Source of the DNA: Rostrohypoxylon terebratum
Lineage: Eukaryota > Ascomycota > Sordariomycetes > Xylariales > Hypoxylaceae
DNA: 28,907 bases
Direction: 5' to 3'
Assembly (NCBI GenBank): GCA_022497145.1
Contig: MU386060.1
Span: 1 to 28,907, forward strand
In this document: in pieces, positions 28,618 through 28,907 of the stretch
How positions within the stretch are numbered: position 1 is the stretch's first letter
Layout: each line of letters opens with the position of its first letter
Made by a program: the position numbers and the translations under genes
The notes under the pieces: generated by a model
Databases searched by the model: none
What the model was told of the DNA's origin: nothing
The model's input: the letters and a program-made list of their open reading frames with translations, nothing else

Positions 28618-28907
28618 TGCCATTAAGGGGCATCAAATCTACCTAACCTACCTAGGTATTGAATGTTCTTACTTCCTAGGTGCTTACCTAGTATCACATA
28701 GCCATTATTCATATAGGAAGGTTGTTTTCATTCCTTTAAGTTCTTTATTACAAGTTTAAATAGTTGATCTAAGGCAATGTTGTGACGAACCTATACTTAG
28801 GCTTAGTAAGTGTAGCTTCATAAGGGGGTCTTGATTTTAAGGTAACAGTAATTGTAGAGGTCAAGTATAATCAATCAAGTATGTTCGTCAGAGAGGCTTG
28901 GAGTCCT
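28618..28907. other. Terminal intergenic sequence
   Basis: AT-rich end of the window with clustered CCTAACCTACCTAGGTA and CCTAGGTGCTTACCTAGTA motifs at about 28643-28692. No gene is seen. Confidence 0.5.

Overview
The window looks like nuclear DNA of a filamentous ascomycete (Pezizomycotina; Sordariomycetes or a close relative is my guess). The reasons are short introns of about 47-120 nt with GTAAGT-type donors and CTAAC/CTAAT branch sites, fungal families (2EXR protein, COG3 with the N-terminus MYEDSWYNF, an AidB-like flavoprotein, a fungal PTP), a nuclear intron-bearing tRNA-Ile, and long AT-rich spacers dotted with TACCTA/CCTAGG motifs. Genes lie on both strands, about one per 2-3 kb, with no operon logic and no clear biosynthetic cluster.

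Layout: a proline-rich unknown protein (1040-1837); a long spacer with decayed leucine-rich-repeat/F-box-like fragments (about 2060-3180); a five-exon FAD monooxygenase (4272-6033); a 2EXR protein (6674-8155); a 15-exon transmembrane collagen-like gene (9397-11888); a GC-rich decayed DUF427 gene (12529-12966, minus); a 140-bp MITE-like element (13168-13307); a protein tyrosine phosphatase (14007-15566, minus); a small Ser-rich ORF (17429-17656); a RING-finger protein (17986-18762, minus); tRNA-Ile(AAU) with a 31-nt intron (19590-19694, minus); the Golgi tether subunit COG3 (20116-22667); an alpha/beta hydrolase (23379-24513); a structured GC-rich island (24745-24847); an AidB-like acyl-CoA dehydrogenase (25009-26988); and a membrane-anchored J-domain protein with a probable frameshift (27728-28450, coding-like to 28617).

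The standout is the collagen-like gene. Hand splicing gives one continuous 551-residue product: a Ser/Thr/Pro-rich N-terminal part, one transmembrane segment, a basic and proline-rich linker, about 297 residues of Gly-X-Y, and a tail with 12 cysteines. From exon 4 to exon 14 every intron splits a glycine codon in phase 2, and all of these exons but one are multiples of 9 nt (18, 27 or 45 nt). Each of those exons is therefore a whole number of Gly-X-Y triplets, a design resembling animal fibrillar-collagen genes but with far smaller exons. The large exon 3 carries 69-bp tandem units, each marked by one Gly-hydrophobic-Gly break.

The other genes are mostly unconnected housekeeping or accessory functions: Golgi trafficking (COG3), signalling (PTP, RING), and flavin redox enzymes. 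All exon models were made by eye from splice signals and protein continuity; no search or transcript data were available.
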